From the NCBI GenBank assembly GCA_022705325.1, contig JAKJER010000026.1:1-64000 (forward strand): a DNA stretch of 64,000 nucleotides, written 5' to 3'. Of the stretch, positions 46,833-55,062 are shown one piece after another. This DNA is from Planctomycetota bacterium. GTDB lineage: Bacteria > Planctomycetota > Phycisphaerae > SM23-33. Numbering within the stretch: position 1 is the first letter of the stretch; each line of letters starts with the position of its first letter. The translations under genes were made by a program, and so were the position numbers. The notes beneath the pieces were generated by a model. The model saw nothing but the letters and a program-made list of their open reading frames with translations. It had not been told where the DNA came from and did not search any database.

Positions 46833-46841
46833 TGGTACAAT
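46833..46841 (+). promoter_or_regulatory. Extended -10 that would make mnmG nearly leaderless
   Basis: TGG then TACAAT lies just 8 bp before the ATG at 46850, so transcription would start within about 2 nt of the start codon. No Shine-Dalgarno sequence is present before this ATG. Confidence 0.45.
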
Positions 46842-46849
46842 CGCTCCCC

Positions 46850-48769
46850 ATGGCGTTGGACTTTGACATCGTGGTGATCGGCGGGGGGCACGCGGGCGCG
46901 GAGGCGGCGTGGGCGGCCTCGGGGTTGTCCTGCGCGACGGCCCTGGTCACGCTCGACGCGTCGGTGATCGCCCGGATGTCGTGCAACCCGGCCATCGGCG
47001 GCGTGGGCAAGGGCCAGATCGTCCGGGAGATCGACGCCATGGGCGGACTGATGGGCCTGGCCGCCGACGCGACAGGCATCCAGTTCCGCATGCTCAACCG
47101 CTCCAAGGGCGCGGCTGTGTGGGGTCCGCGTTGCCAGAGCGACCGCCACGCCTACGCCGCCTGGGTGCAGCGGGCGCTGGGCGAACGCAAGAACCTGACG
47201 ATCCTCGAGGGCGAAGCCACCGACGTGATCGTTGAGGACGGGCACGTGGCGGGGGTGAGGATCCGCCCGAACTCGCACGCGAACAGGGTTACTGGGCAGC
47301 ACCCCCAAGCGAACAGCGCGCTTGAGGGTGGCACCGATGGGGAGTCGATCGACCTGCGCTGCCGCGCCGTGATCGTGACGGCTGGCACGTTCCTCAACGG
47401 CGTGATGCACCTGGGCGAGCGGACGTGGGCTGGCGGGCGGTATGACGAGCCGGCGGCCACCGGCTTGACGGCGTCGCTGGCGTCGCTGGGCCTGGAGTTC
47501 GGGCGGCTGAAGACCGGCACGTGCGCCCGCCTGGACGCCGCGACCATCGACTACGACAAGTGCACCCGCCAGGACGGCGATGCCGAGCCGGAAGCGTTCT
47601 CGTTCATGACCGCCCGTCTGAGCGTCGAGCAGATCCCGTGCTGGATCACCTGGACCAATCGCGACGTCCACGACGCGATCCGCGCCAACTTCCACCGCGC
47701 GCCCATGTACACGGGACAGATCCAGTCGACCGGGCCGCGATACTGCCCGTCGATCGAGACCAAGATCGACCGCTTCGCCGACAAGGACCGCCACCAGATC
47801 TTCCTGGAGCGCGAAGGGCGAACCACCGACTGGGTCTACTGCAACGGCATCAGCACCTCGTTGCCGCCGGACGTGCAGGACTTCATGATCCATCACATCG
47901 CCGGCCTGGAGCGGGCCAGGATCATCCGTTACGGCTACGCAATCGAGTATGACTACTTTCCGCCCACGCAGCTTGCCGCCGCGCTGGAGGTCAAGGGCGT
48001 CGGAGGCTTGTACCTCGCCGGGCAGGTCAACGGCACGACCGGCTACGAGGAGGCGGCCGCCCAGGGTCTGCTGGCCGGGCTGAACGCGGCGCTGGCTTTG
48101 CGCGGCGACCGCCCGCTCGTCCTGCGACGCGACCAGGCGTACATCGGCGTGATGATCGACGACCTGGTCACCAAGGGCGTCAGCGAGCCCTACCGCATGT
48201 TCACCAGCCGGGCGGAGCATCGCCTGAGTCTGCGGGCCGACAACGCCGACCGCCGCCTTACGCCCGTCGGACGAAGCGTTGGACTGGTGGACGACGCCCG
48301 CTGGGCCCGCCACCAGGCCGCTCTAGAGGCGGTCATGGCGGCCGACACGTTGCTGCGAAATACCCGGGTCGCAGGCAAGAGCCTGTGGGAAACCCTTCGC
48401 CGTCCGGACGCGGACCTCGCGGGCGTGCTGGCCCTGGCCGGGCCGGACGTTCGGGCACGATTCGTGCAACTGCTTTCCGAACAGCCAGATGCGGTCAACT
48501 CTCTTGTCATCGATGGACGCTACGAAGGCTACCGAGAAAAGGAGGCCTCCGCCCTGCGTCACATGCAGGACCTGGACCGGAAGCTCCTGCCTGTCGACAT
48601 AAACTACAATGCCATAAGCCACTTGCGCCACGAGGCCCGGGAGAAGCTCTCTGCCTGCCGCCCGCACTCGCTGGGTCAGGCCCTGCGAATCAGCGGGATC
48701 ACCCCGGCCGACGTGACCGTTCTGGCGGTCCACCTGATGGGGCGAAATGTTAAAATGGATAATCTGTAA
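46850..48769 (+). CDS. mnmG: tRNA uridine 5-carboxymethylaminomethyl modification enzyme
   Basis: 639 residues. FAD-binding motif VVIGGGHAGAEAAWAA is near the N terminus, followed by MSCNPAIGGVGKGQIVREID and GIQFRMLNRSKG, then GPRYCPSIETKI, NGISTSLP, AGQVNGTTGYEEAAAQG and EPYRMFTSRAEHRLSLRADNAD, all hallmark MnmG/GidA blocks. The C-terminal helical domain ends with LGQALRISGITPADV. With MnmE it modifies the wobble uridine of tRNAs. The ATG at 46850 is chosen because it aligns with the usual MnmG start; an in-frame TTG at 46832 lies upstream of the predicted transcription start. About 28 extra residues relative to E. coli MnmG, at DNA 47265-47350, include a short palindromic repeat. Confidence 0.97.
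   Translation: MALDFDIVVIGGGHAGAEAAWAASGLSCATALVTLDASVIARMSCNPAIGGVGKGQIVREIDAMGGLMGLAADATGIQFRMLNRSKGAAVWGPRCQSDRHAYAAWVQRALGERKNLTILEGEATDVIVEDGHVAGVRIRPNSHANRVTGQHPQANSALEGGTDGESIDLRCRAVIVTAGTFLNGVMHLGERTWAGGRYDEPAATGLTASLASLGLEFGRLKTGTCARLDAATIDYDKCTRQDGDAEPEAFSFMTARLSVEQIPCWITWTNRDVHDAIRANFHRAPMYTGQIQSTGPRYCPSIETKIDRFADKDRHQIFLEREGRTTDWVYCNGISTSLPPDVQDFMIHHIAGLERARIIRYGYAIEYDYFPPTQLAAALEVKGVGGLYLAGQVNGTTGYEEAAAQGLLAGLNAALALRGDRPLVLRRDQAYIGVMIDDLVTKGVSEPYRMFTSRAEHRLSLRADNADRRLTPVGRSVGLVDDARWARHQAALEAVMAADTLLRNTRVAGKSLWETLRRPDADLAGVLALAGPDVRARFVQLLSEQPDAVNSLVIDGRYEGYREKEASALRHMQDLDRKLLPVDINYNAISHLRHEAREKLSACRPHSLGQALRISGITPADVTVLAVHLMGRNVKMDNL
47298..47334. repeat. Short palindromic repeat inserted in mnmG
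   Basis: CCCCCAAGCG (47302-47311) can pair with CGCTTGAGGG (47319-47328) with one mismatch, flanked by CA/TGGCAC. It is an inverse-orientation relative of the element at 56421-56454 (GTGCCACCCTCAAGC and GCTTGGGGGTGCC) and resembles the GGTGGCACCCCTTGGGGG cores in the right-end repeats. It lies where MnmG of other bacteria has no residues. Confidence 0.65.
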
Positions 48770-49012
48770 AGGCTTGATAATCTAAAGTTGGCCTCTGCGG
48801 GTGTGTTTTTTTGGCGAAATCAGTGAACTCGGGTGCAAGCAGAACGTAACGTATTGTTTATTGGTCTTTTACGGAAACAATGGGATTTCGCCTCCCACTC
48901 AAGGATTCGATGCTTTCGGTCGAAAATTCCTATGGCAAGGAAGCGATGAGTAGGCCCGGCCAGAACGGAAAGAATCGGCAGGCCGGCCTGGAAGTCAGGA
49001 ATGACTTGGCCC

Positions 49013-49039
49013 TAAAGCTGGCACCGCGGGCGACGATCA
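49013..49039 (+). promoter_or_regulatory. Possible FliA (sigma-28) promoter of flgM
   Basis: TAAAGCTG (49013-49020), 11 bp, GACGATCA (49032-49039). Each half matches 6 of 8 positions of the consensus TAAAGTTT-N11-GCCGATAA. It is 74 bp upstream of the flgM ATG. flgM is a classic FliA target, but the match is imperfect. Confidence 0.35.
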
Positions 49040-49055
49040 CGGAAGCGTCGCCCGC
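49026..49055 (+). promoter_or_regulatory. Perfect 10-bp hairpin in the flgM leader
   Basis: GCGGGCGACG and CGTCGCCCGC are exact complements separated by 10 nt. It could be an operator dyad or an RNA stem; nothing downstream decides which. Confidence 0.4.
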
Positions 49056-49112
49056 AGCAGGCCAAGCCATGCTCCGCACAGGGTGCCTGGTGCGGGCAAA
49101 GAGGTTAGCGAT

Positions 49113-49388
49113 ATGAACGTCAATGGAATCCAACCTCCCTTCGGTCCGCAGCCGGTTGAACCGACCGGCCCGGTCAACGCGGGGCGGAATATCCAAGAGC
49201 TGCAGAACTCCGCCGACGTGGTGGAGATCTCGACCGCGGCCCAGCTTGCTGCCAAGATCGCCGAGCTGCCCGACGTCCGAATGGACCTCATCGAACGGGT
49301 CAAGGCGGAGATCGCCGCGGGCACCTACGAGACACCGGAAAGGTTAGAGATCACCGTCAGTCGTCTCATGGAAGAGCTTTTCGGCTAA
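49113..49388 (+). CDS. flgM: FlgM-like anti-sigma-28 factor
   Basis: 91 residues from the ATG at 49113 (AGAGG upstream); a longer in-frame start at 49083 adds 10 residues without family similarity. The first half is Pro/Gly/Asn-rich and probably disordered. The second half has the FlgM pattern: DVVEIS, then PDVRMDLIERVKAEIAAGTY, then a helix ending SRLMEELFG. In flagellated bacteria FlgM binds FliA and is exported when the hook is complete. No other flagellar gene is in view, so it is a stand-alone locus. A strong terminator follows 45 bp after the stop. Confidence 0.82.
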   Translation: MNVNGIQPPFGPQPVEPTGPVNAGRNIQELQNSADVVEISTAAQLAAKIAELPDVRMDLIERVKAEIAAGTYETPERLEITVSRLMEELFG

Positions 49389-49432
49389 GGGTGCGACAAT
49401 GAAGCCGGCCAACCGGCCGGACGGTAAAAGAG

Positions 49433-49468
49433 CAGGCACGGACGGACCCGTGCCTGTTTTCTTTTCTT
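49433..49468 (+). terminator. Rho-independent terminator of flgM
   Basis: CAGGCACGG (49433-49441) and CCGTGCCTG (49448-49456) form a perfect 9-bp stem with a 6-nt loop, followed by TTTTCTTTTCTT. It lies between flgM and the convergent GNAT-CBS gene. Confidence 0.9.
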
Positions 49469-49496
49469 CGGTGGGCGGGGCTCGGTCGCTGGCGCG

Positions 49497-50468
49497 TCAG
49501 CGTTGCGTACCCGGGGCCGAGGGCGGCTCTTGAGGGGCGAGGCCCGTCGCCGGGGCGGCAGGTCTTGGCCGGTCCTGACCCGCGTAATAGGCCAGCACGT
49601 CCTGGCGTCCGATCACGCCCACGAGTTTCATCTCGCGATCGACCACGGGTATGCAGCGGAGCCCCGTAGACTGGAGCAGGCGGACTACCTTGGCGACGAG
49701 GACGTCCTCTCGCACGCTGACCACCTGGCGGGTGAAGACGTCGCGCACTCGCTTGGCCAGTTTGCTCGGCAGCAGCAGGTCGCTGGTGGAGAGGATGCCC
49801 ACCAGGCGCCTCTCGCCGTCCACCACCGGCAGCGTCCCGACGTGCCGCGTGACGAACGTCTCCAGTGCCTGGCGGCAGGGCTGGTCCGGGTGGATCGTCA
49901 CCGCACGCGCGTTCATGATGTCGGCTGCGCACACGCTCATGGCCCGGCGGTGCGCGCGCAGATCGAGCACCATGTCTTCCGGGTCCCCCTCGCTGGCGTC
50001 CTCGAAGCCGCACTTGCGATAGACGTGCCTGGCCCTGGCGTTGGCGACCTCGATGGAGACCAGGACCTTCTCGAAGCCCAGTTCGTAGGCGAGTTGCATC
50101 CCGCACCGCGCCAGTTCGCTGCCGATGCCGCAGTCCTGCACTGACGCCGCGACCACATCCAGCATCTCGCAGGTCTGACCTTCCATCGGGAACAGGGCCT
50201 CGTGCGCCACCACGCCCTTGTCGAACGACAGGGCCACCAGGTTGATCGCCCGGCCGATCATCGATTCCACCCACTTCGTGCACGCCTGGTCGTCGGCCGG
50301 CGGCAGGCCCGAGAACGAGGGCCTCGGCTGGAACGCCAGGTACATCTCGATCAGGCGATGGCGGCGCGGCTCGTCGAGCAGGGTGACGACGATCGGCTCG
50401 CCCTTCTTGCTGATGAAGGCGTGGGGGAAACGATAGATCGTGCTGTCGCTGACGGGGCGGATGCTCAC
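49497..50468 (-). CDS. GNAT acetyltransferase fused to a CBS-domain pair
   Basis: 323 residues from a GTG at 50468 with GGGAGG 6 nt upstream; the in-frame ATG at 50582 adds 38 residues lacking any fold. Residues about 1-175 are a GNAT-type domain: EMLDVVAASVQDCGIGSELA resembles the acetyl-CoA loop, and VEVANARARHVYRKCGFE has the usual GNAT C-terminal strand-helix. Residues about 185-300 hold two CBS motifs (DIMNARAVTIHPDQP and LPVVDGERRLVGILSTSDLL; VFTRQVVSV and IPVVDREMKLVGVIGRQDVL), which bind adenine nucleotides or SAM. Acetylation regulated by an adenosyl ligand is likely; the substrate is unknown. The last 25 residues are proline-rich. Confidence 0.85.
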   Translation of the reverse strand: MSIRPVSDSTIYRFPHAFISKKGEPIVVTLLDEPRRHRLIEMYLAFQPRPSFSGLPPADDQACTKWVESMIGRAINLVALSFDKGVVAHEALFPMEGQTCEMLDVVAASVQDCGIGSELARCGMQLAYELGFEKVLVSIEVANARARHVYRKCGFEDASEGDPEDMVLDLRAHRRAMSVCAADIMNARAVTIHPDQPCRQALETFVTRHVGTLPVVDGERRLVGILSTSDLLLPSKLAKRVRDVFTRQVVSVREDVLVAKVVRLLQSTGLRCIPVVDREMKLVGVIGRQDVLAYYAGQDRPRPAAPATGLAPQEPPSAPGTQR

Positions 50469-50629
50469 GGTCGTCCTCCCGCTCGGTTTCGTCGGTGCGT
50501 GTGAGAGATTATACGACCAAGCCGGCGCCGAATCTCGCGCTAAAGCCCCCAGGCATTGCGGCGATCGTCCGCGCGCGGGCATCGAGCGGGATACCCTCCG
50601 CCCTCACCGGCTGCGGACAGGCGCCCGCG

Positions 50630-51817
50630 TCACTGGAGCTTCAGGACCTTCCGCAGATGCGGCTCCAGGCCGTTGGCATTGAAGAAGAAGCCCAGCGAGT
50701 TGGGGTGGATGCCGTCGACCAGCCCGCAGGCCTGGTCCTTGTTGAGCATCTCCAGCCCGTCGACGAAGTGGATGTTGGCGTCGCCCGCCTTGCGCCGGGC
50801 CGCCACGAGTTCGCGCGTGGCGGCCCGCTTGTCGGCCATCATCGCGGCCATCGGCGGCGAGACGCCTTCGGCTGGAAAGTAGAACGGGCTGACCGCCAGG
50901 ATCGGCAGGGTCGGGAACTTGGCCCGCAGGATGTCGACGAACGCGGGCAGCCGTTGGCGGTACAAGGCGGCATTGGGGTTGCCCCAGAAGTCCAACACGA
51001 TGCACGACGCGTCGATCTGGCAGATCGCCTTGGCCAGTTCCGGCTCGCCCAGCCCGTTGCCCGAGAAGCCCAGGTTTACGAAGTCCGCGTCCAGCCGCCG
51101 GCCCAGGATCGCCTGCGCGCTCAGGCCCGGGTTGGCTGCACAGCCGCCCTGCGTGATGCTCGACCCGTAGTACACGATGGGCTTGGCCACGCGGTAGGGG
51201 CGGGGCGGCTCGACCTTCGCGCCGGCGTCCAGCGTGATCGACTCGAGCGACAGCGGCTTGTACAGCGGCAGGTAGATCGTGATGTCGCGCATCGCCTTGT
51301 CGCTCCCAGCCGTCCACGTCCGGGCGATCTTGCCCGTGCGGTCCGGCCAGGCGGAACAGATGAAGTCCGCGCCGACGTACAGGTCCAGCCCGCTCTGGCC
51401 GACCGTGGTCATGTGGTGCATCGTGCCGGTGTCGGGGTTCCGGGCTGCGACGGCGATGCGGAGCGAGTCGGTGCGGAAGCGGACACGCCCGCCCGAGGGG
51501 CACTGGGCCAGCGACCACACCGGCGGGCGGAAGGTCTCTTTCAGCCGGGCGGGCAGCCGCCGCAGCACGGGTGCGTCCTCTGCGAACCACGCCAGCCCGT
51601 GTACACCCAGCCGCGGATCGGGAAACGCGATCTGCAATCCAGCCGGTTGCGTCGACGCCGCGACGGGCGCCTTCTGTTCGGCGGCCTTGGCGGCCTTGGG
51701 CGCCGGCGCGCCGGCCGCTTCAACTCCGGTCCCGAACAGCCCCATCGCCAGGGCTGAAAGGAGAAGAGAAGATGCCCTGCGAAGTACGACCCTGGAGGAT
51801 CTCGCGCGATTGTCCAT
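50630..51817 (-). CDS. Exported SGNH/GDSL-family hydrolase
   Basis: 395 residues from the ATG at 51817 (GAAGAGG upstream), which opens directly into a signal peptide (RRASSLLLSALAMGLFG). An alanine/proline-rich linker and an N-terminal beta-sandwich (about 60-200) precede the SGNH domain. Block I is VYYGSSITQGG with the catalytic serine, block II GFSGNGLG, block III FWGNPNA, block V DGIHPNSLGF with Asp and His. This is a complete SGNH catalytic set. Such enzymes in planctomycetes are often carbohydrate esterases. It is divergent from the HTH-receiver gene at 52085. Confidence 0.87.
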   Translation of the reverse strand: MDNRARSSRVVLRRASSLLLSALAMGLFGTGVEAAGAPAPKAAKAAEQKAPVAASTQPAGLQIAFPDPRLGVHGLAWFAEDAPVLRRLPARLKETFRPPVWSLAQCPSGGRVRFRTDSLRIAVAARNPDTGTMHHMTTVGQSGLDLYVGADFICSAWPDRTGKIARTWTAGSDKAMRDITIYLPLYKPLSLESITLDAGAKVEPPRPYRVAKPIVYYGSSITQGGCAANPGLSAQAILGRRLDADFVNLGFSGNGLGEPELAKAICQIDASCIVLDFWGNPNAALYRQRLPAFVDILRAKFPTLPILAVSPFYFPAEGVSPPMAAMMADKRAATRELVAARRKAGDANIHFVDGLEMLNKDQACGLVDGIHPNSLGFFFNANGLEPHLRKVLKLQ

Positions 51818-52084
51818 GTGCTCTTGCCTCTTCCTGTCATTACCACGTCGGCCGACGGAAATGGTAACGCCTCCCTCGGCCTGCGGAAAGGTCGCTTCTT
51901 TGCCGGGATTCGCAATTTTGTCGGAAGCTTCTTTTCGCTTTTGCGTTTGAATGTTAAGATGCACAGAGTTGGAAACATGCACGGGTTAGGGGAGCTGTGC
52001 CCGACCGGTCGGGATAGGAGATGACTCGCCTCTGTTCGGGTACCCGGTCGGGAAGCTGCCCGCACGCCGTGCCAGGAGACGCCG

Positions 52085-52654
52085 ATGCGAGCAAAATCGG
52101 TCTTCACCACGGGCGAGGCCGCCGAGATCTGCAAGCTCTCGCAGCAGACCATCATCCGCTGTTTTGACAGCGGGCAACTCCAGGGTTTTCGCGTGCCGGG
52201 CAGCAAGTTCCGGCGGATCCCGCGTCCAGCCCTGATCAAGTTCATGAAAGAGAACAACATCCCCCTGGACGGGCTGGACAACCAGCAGATCCGCGTCCTG
52301 GTGGTCGATGACGATCCGGACATCGTCGACCTGTTCGTCGACGTGTTGCAGAAGGATCCCCGCTTCGAGGTCGCCGCCGCCCGAACCGGCTACGAGGCAG
52401 GGCTGCTCACCCAGCAGTTCCTGCCCGACCTGATCGTCCTGGACTACATGTTGCCGGACGTCAACGGAAACATCGTGTGCAAGGCCGTCCGCGAGAACCC
52501 TGAGCTGACCGACACGCGAATCCTGTTCATCTCCGGCGTGGTCAACCCCGCCGAGATCGAGAAGCTCAAACAGGCCGGGGCCGACGACTTCATCAAGAAG
52601 CCCTTCAACATCGAGAAGGTCGTCGAGCGGATCATCGAGCTGGTTGAGTCCTGA
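52085..52654 (+). CDS. HTH (BldC/MerR-like)-receiver fusion regulator
   Basis: 189 residues. Residues 1-58 are an excisionase/BldC-type winged helix-turn-helix (FTTGEAAEICKLSQQTIIRC, then FRRIPRPALIKFM). Residues 68-185 are a receiver domain with D75-D77, phospho-acceptor D120 (LIVLDYMLPD), S150 and K172 (IKKPF). The order is unusual, because the DNA-binding domain precedes the receiver. The next gene starts 20 bp downstream, so it opens a three-gene signalling operon. It probably switches transcription on phosphorylation by the HDOD-kinase encoded next. Confidence 0.9.
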   Translation: MRAKSVFTTGEAAEICKLSQQTIIRCFDSGQLQGFRVPGSKFRRIPRPALIKFMKENNIPLDGLDNQQIRVLVVDDDPDIVDLFVDVLQKDPRFEVAAARTGYEAGLLTQQFLPDLIVLDYMLPDVNGNIVCKAVRENPELTDTRILFISGVVNPAEIEKLKQAGADDFIKKPFNIEKVVERIIELVES

Positions 52655-52674
52655 AGCCAATCTGCGAGGGCTGC

Positions 52675-55062
52675 GTGAGTGAGGGCACGGCACAGAACGG
52701 AAGCACCGGTGGCAAGCTGACCGCGGGCCAGTTCGACCTGGCCTTGCGCGAGCTGGAGCTGCCGACCTTCGCCGGCGTGGTGAAGCGAATCTGCCAGGCG
52801 GCGGGGGGGGGGACTTCGCCGGCCACACTGCAACGCCTGACCGACATCGTCGCCTGCGACCCGGCGCTGTCGGTCCGCGTGCTGGCCGAAGCCGCCCGCA
52901 CCTGCGACCAGCCCCCCGGCGACATCCGTCGCGCCTGCGAGGCCCTCGGCCTGGAGGCCCTGCGCACCATCACGCTGGCCGGGCGGCTGCTGGGCGACGA
53001 CGAGCCCGCCGGCGGATCGCTCAGCGGCCTGGACTACGTGGGGTTCTGGAGGCACTGCGTCGCGGTGGCGCTGGCGGCGGAGCGCCTGGCCCAGCGCACC
53101 GGTCTGGACGCCGCGGGCGCCTACACCGCCGGCCTGCTCCACGACATCGGCAAGCTCGCACTCGAACAGGTCGTCCCCAAGACGTACCGCCGCGTGCTGG
53201 AGGCCGTGCAGCTTCACGTGGGCAACATCGCCGACTACGAGGCCGGCATCATCGGCATCGACCACGGCCTGGCCGGGCGGCGCCTGGCCTTGCGCTGGCG
53301 ACTGGGGGCGACGGTGGAGCACGCGGCCTGGCTGTGCCACCAGCTCGCGCAGGTCGTCCCGCAGAGCCTCCGCGAGCATGCGCTGCTGGCGAAGGTGGTG
53401 AACCTGGCCGACACCATGGTCCGCGCCCGTGGCATCGGCTTCTCGGGCAATCTGACCTTCCCGCGCCGGCCCGCGGAGATGGGCGCCGAACTGGGCCTGC
53501 GCGAGTCCGCGATCGACGAGGTCGCCCGCGCGGTCGAGGCCGACCTCCGCGAGCGCCAGGCCCTGCTGGGCCTGCTGGACGGTTCGCTCAGCGGCGGCGA
53601 CGAGGCCATGAGGCTGGCCAACGCCGAACTCGGGCGGATGGGCCGGCGGCTTGGACTTCAGGTCGAGGAGCTGTCCCCCGCAGCCGGGGCGTTCGAGCGC
53701 CTGCGCCCGCTGCTGGCCGCACTGACCCAACAGCAGGCGCTGGACGACGCCATGCTCCGCCTGGGCCAGGCCGTCGCCAGTGTGGTGGGGGAGTTGGCCG
53801 AGGGCGAGTCGCTCGTCGTCTACTCGCTGGAGGTCGACGGATGCGGCCTCCTGGCCATGCGCCACGCGCCGCCGCAGACGCCCCAGTGGCGGACGCTCTC
53901 CTGCGAGTTGGCCGCGGGCCAGGCCTGCCCGCCGCCCCGCCCGGCCATGCCCGCCGACGCCATCATCGAATTCTCCAACCGCCTGCTGGGCGACCTGGCC
54001 GACCAGACCGGCTGGATCGAGCCGGCCGACTCCGCTCACCAGGCCTTCGTCTGCGGCCGGCGATGGGTCGGCGGGGTCGTCTATCCCGCCCGCGCCGGCC
54101 GCCAGGTCCGCGCGCGCCGCACGCTCGACCACCTGGCCGAGCCCCTGGCGGCCATGCTCGCGCAGGTCCAGGCGCGATGCGCCGAGCTGCGCCTCGGCGA
54201 GGAACTCGCCCGCGCCGCCCAGACCCTGGCGGGCACGCAGGAAGCGCTGGCTGAACAGCGCGTCCTGTCGGCGGTGGGGGAGATGGCCGCCGGCGCCGCC
54301 CACGAGTTGAACAACCCCCTGGCCGTCATCTCCGGTCGGGCCCAGCTCATGCGGGAGCGGGCCGGCGACGACGACGCCCGCCGCACCTGGCAACTCATCG
54401 CCGACCAGGCACACCGCATCAGCGACATCGTCACCGACCTCATGGAGTACGCCTCTCCGCCGCAGCCCCGGCCCGTCGCCGTCGACCTCCACGCGCTGCT
54501 CCGCCAGGTCGCCCACGACTTTTCCGCCACTGCTCAAGCCACGTCCCCGCGGGTCGATATATCAGTAGCAGAGGATGCCCCGCCGGTCTGGGCCGACCCC
54601 AGCCACCTGCGGGCGGTGCTGGTCGAGCTGCTGCAGAATGCCGCCGGCGCCGCCGGCTCCTCCGCCCCGCGAATCCGCCTGGCGGCTCGAATGGACCAGG
54701 CGGACGGAAACGTCCTGCTGATGGTTCGGGACGAAGGCTGCGGGATGGACGCCAGCACCGTCGCCAACGCGTTCACCCCGTTCTTCTCCCTCCAGGACGC
54801 CGGGCGGAGACGAGGCCTGGGACTGCCCAAGGCCAAACGGCTGGTCGAGATCAACCGCGGACGCATCTGGATCCGTTCCCAGCCCGCGCAGGGCTCGACG
54901 GTGTACGTCGAACTCCCGCGGGCCGACGACGGCCTGGACCGCGGTCTCGAACCCGCCCCCCCGGCCGGCGGCGACCAGACCCCCCGTTCGGGAGGCAGGA
55001 ATGAGAGGCAAGACGTCGAGCACGATCCAGGCCAGGACCAACCCCACCGTCCTGGTGGTTGA
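52675..55062 (+). CDS. HDOD-domain histidine kinase
   Basis: 795 residues from a GTG at 52675. Residues about 25-300 are an HDOD domain (LLHDIGKLALEQV, GIDHGLAGRRLA), a domain related to HD phosphohydrolases and common in c-di-GMP and stress signalling. A middle region (about 345-510) looks like a GAF-type sensor. The kinase core has the H-box AAHELNNPLAVISG with phospho-acceptor H543, an N-box LVELLQNAAGAAG near 645, and G-boxes DEGCGMD and GLGLPKAKRLVEINRG. Its C terminus overlaps the next gene by 62 bp. No membrane span is visible, so it is cytoplasmic. Partners are likely the receiver proteins on either side. Confidence 0.9.
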   Translation: MSEGTAQNGSTGGKLTAGQFDLALRELELPTFAGVVKRICQAAGGGTSPATLQRLTDIVACDPALSVRVLAEAARTCDQPPGDIRRACEALGLEALRTITLAGRLLGDDEPAGGSLSGLDYVGFWRHCVAVALAAERLAQRTGLDAAGAYTAGLLHDIGKLALEQVVPKTYRRVLEAVQLHVGNIADYEAGIIGIDHGLAGRRLALRWRLGATVEHAAWLCHQLAQVVPQSLREHALLAKVVNLADTMVRARGIGFSGNLTFPRRPAEMGAELGLRESAIDEVARAVEADLRERQALLGLLDGSLSGGDEAMRLANAELGRMGRRLGLQVEELSPAAGAFERLRPLLAALTQQQALDDAMLRLGQAVASVVGELAEGESLVVYSLEVDGCGLLAMRHAPPQTPQWRTLSCELAAGQACPPPRPAMPADAIIEFSNRLLGDLADQTGWIEPADSAHQAFVCGRRWVGGVVYPARAGRQVRARRTLDHLAEPLAAMLAQVQARCAELRLGEELARAAQTLAGTQEALAEQRVLSAVGEMAAGAAHELNNPLAVISGRAQLMRERAGDDDARRTWQLIADQAHRISDIVTDLMEYASPPQPRPVAVDLHALLRQVAHDFSATAQATSPRVDISVAEDAPPVWADPSHLRAVLVELLQNAAGAAGSSAPRIRLAARMDQADGNVLLMVRDEGCGMDASTVANAFTPFFSLQDAGRRRGLGLPKAKRLVEINRGRIWIRSQPAQGSTVYVELPRADDGLDRGLEPAPPAGGDQTPRSGGRNERQDVEHDPGQDQPHRPGG

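Larger units (their letters stand above)
48770..49112. other. mnmG-flgM intergenic region (343 bp)
   Basis: No convincing gene. The first 100 bp are AT-rich, with several A/T runs and a T-run near 48806-48813 that lacks a strong stem. A perfect 10-bp stem lies at 49026-49055. A FliA-like promoter candidate overlaps it. I compared the tract with c-di-GMP riboswitch motifs and found no match. Confidence 0.5.

Noticed and set aside
46781-48313. Minus-strand open frame of 510 codons
   Set aside because: Antisense of mnmG.
48770-49112. c-di-GMP riboswitch upstream of flgM
   Set aside because: The conserved GEMM words and tetraloop receptor are not present.
48880-49116. Possible 78-codon gene before flgM
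   Set aside because: No ribosome binding site, no family resemblance, and it covers the hairpin and promoter candidate of flgM.
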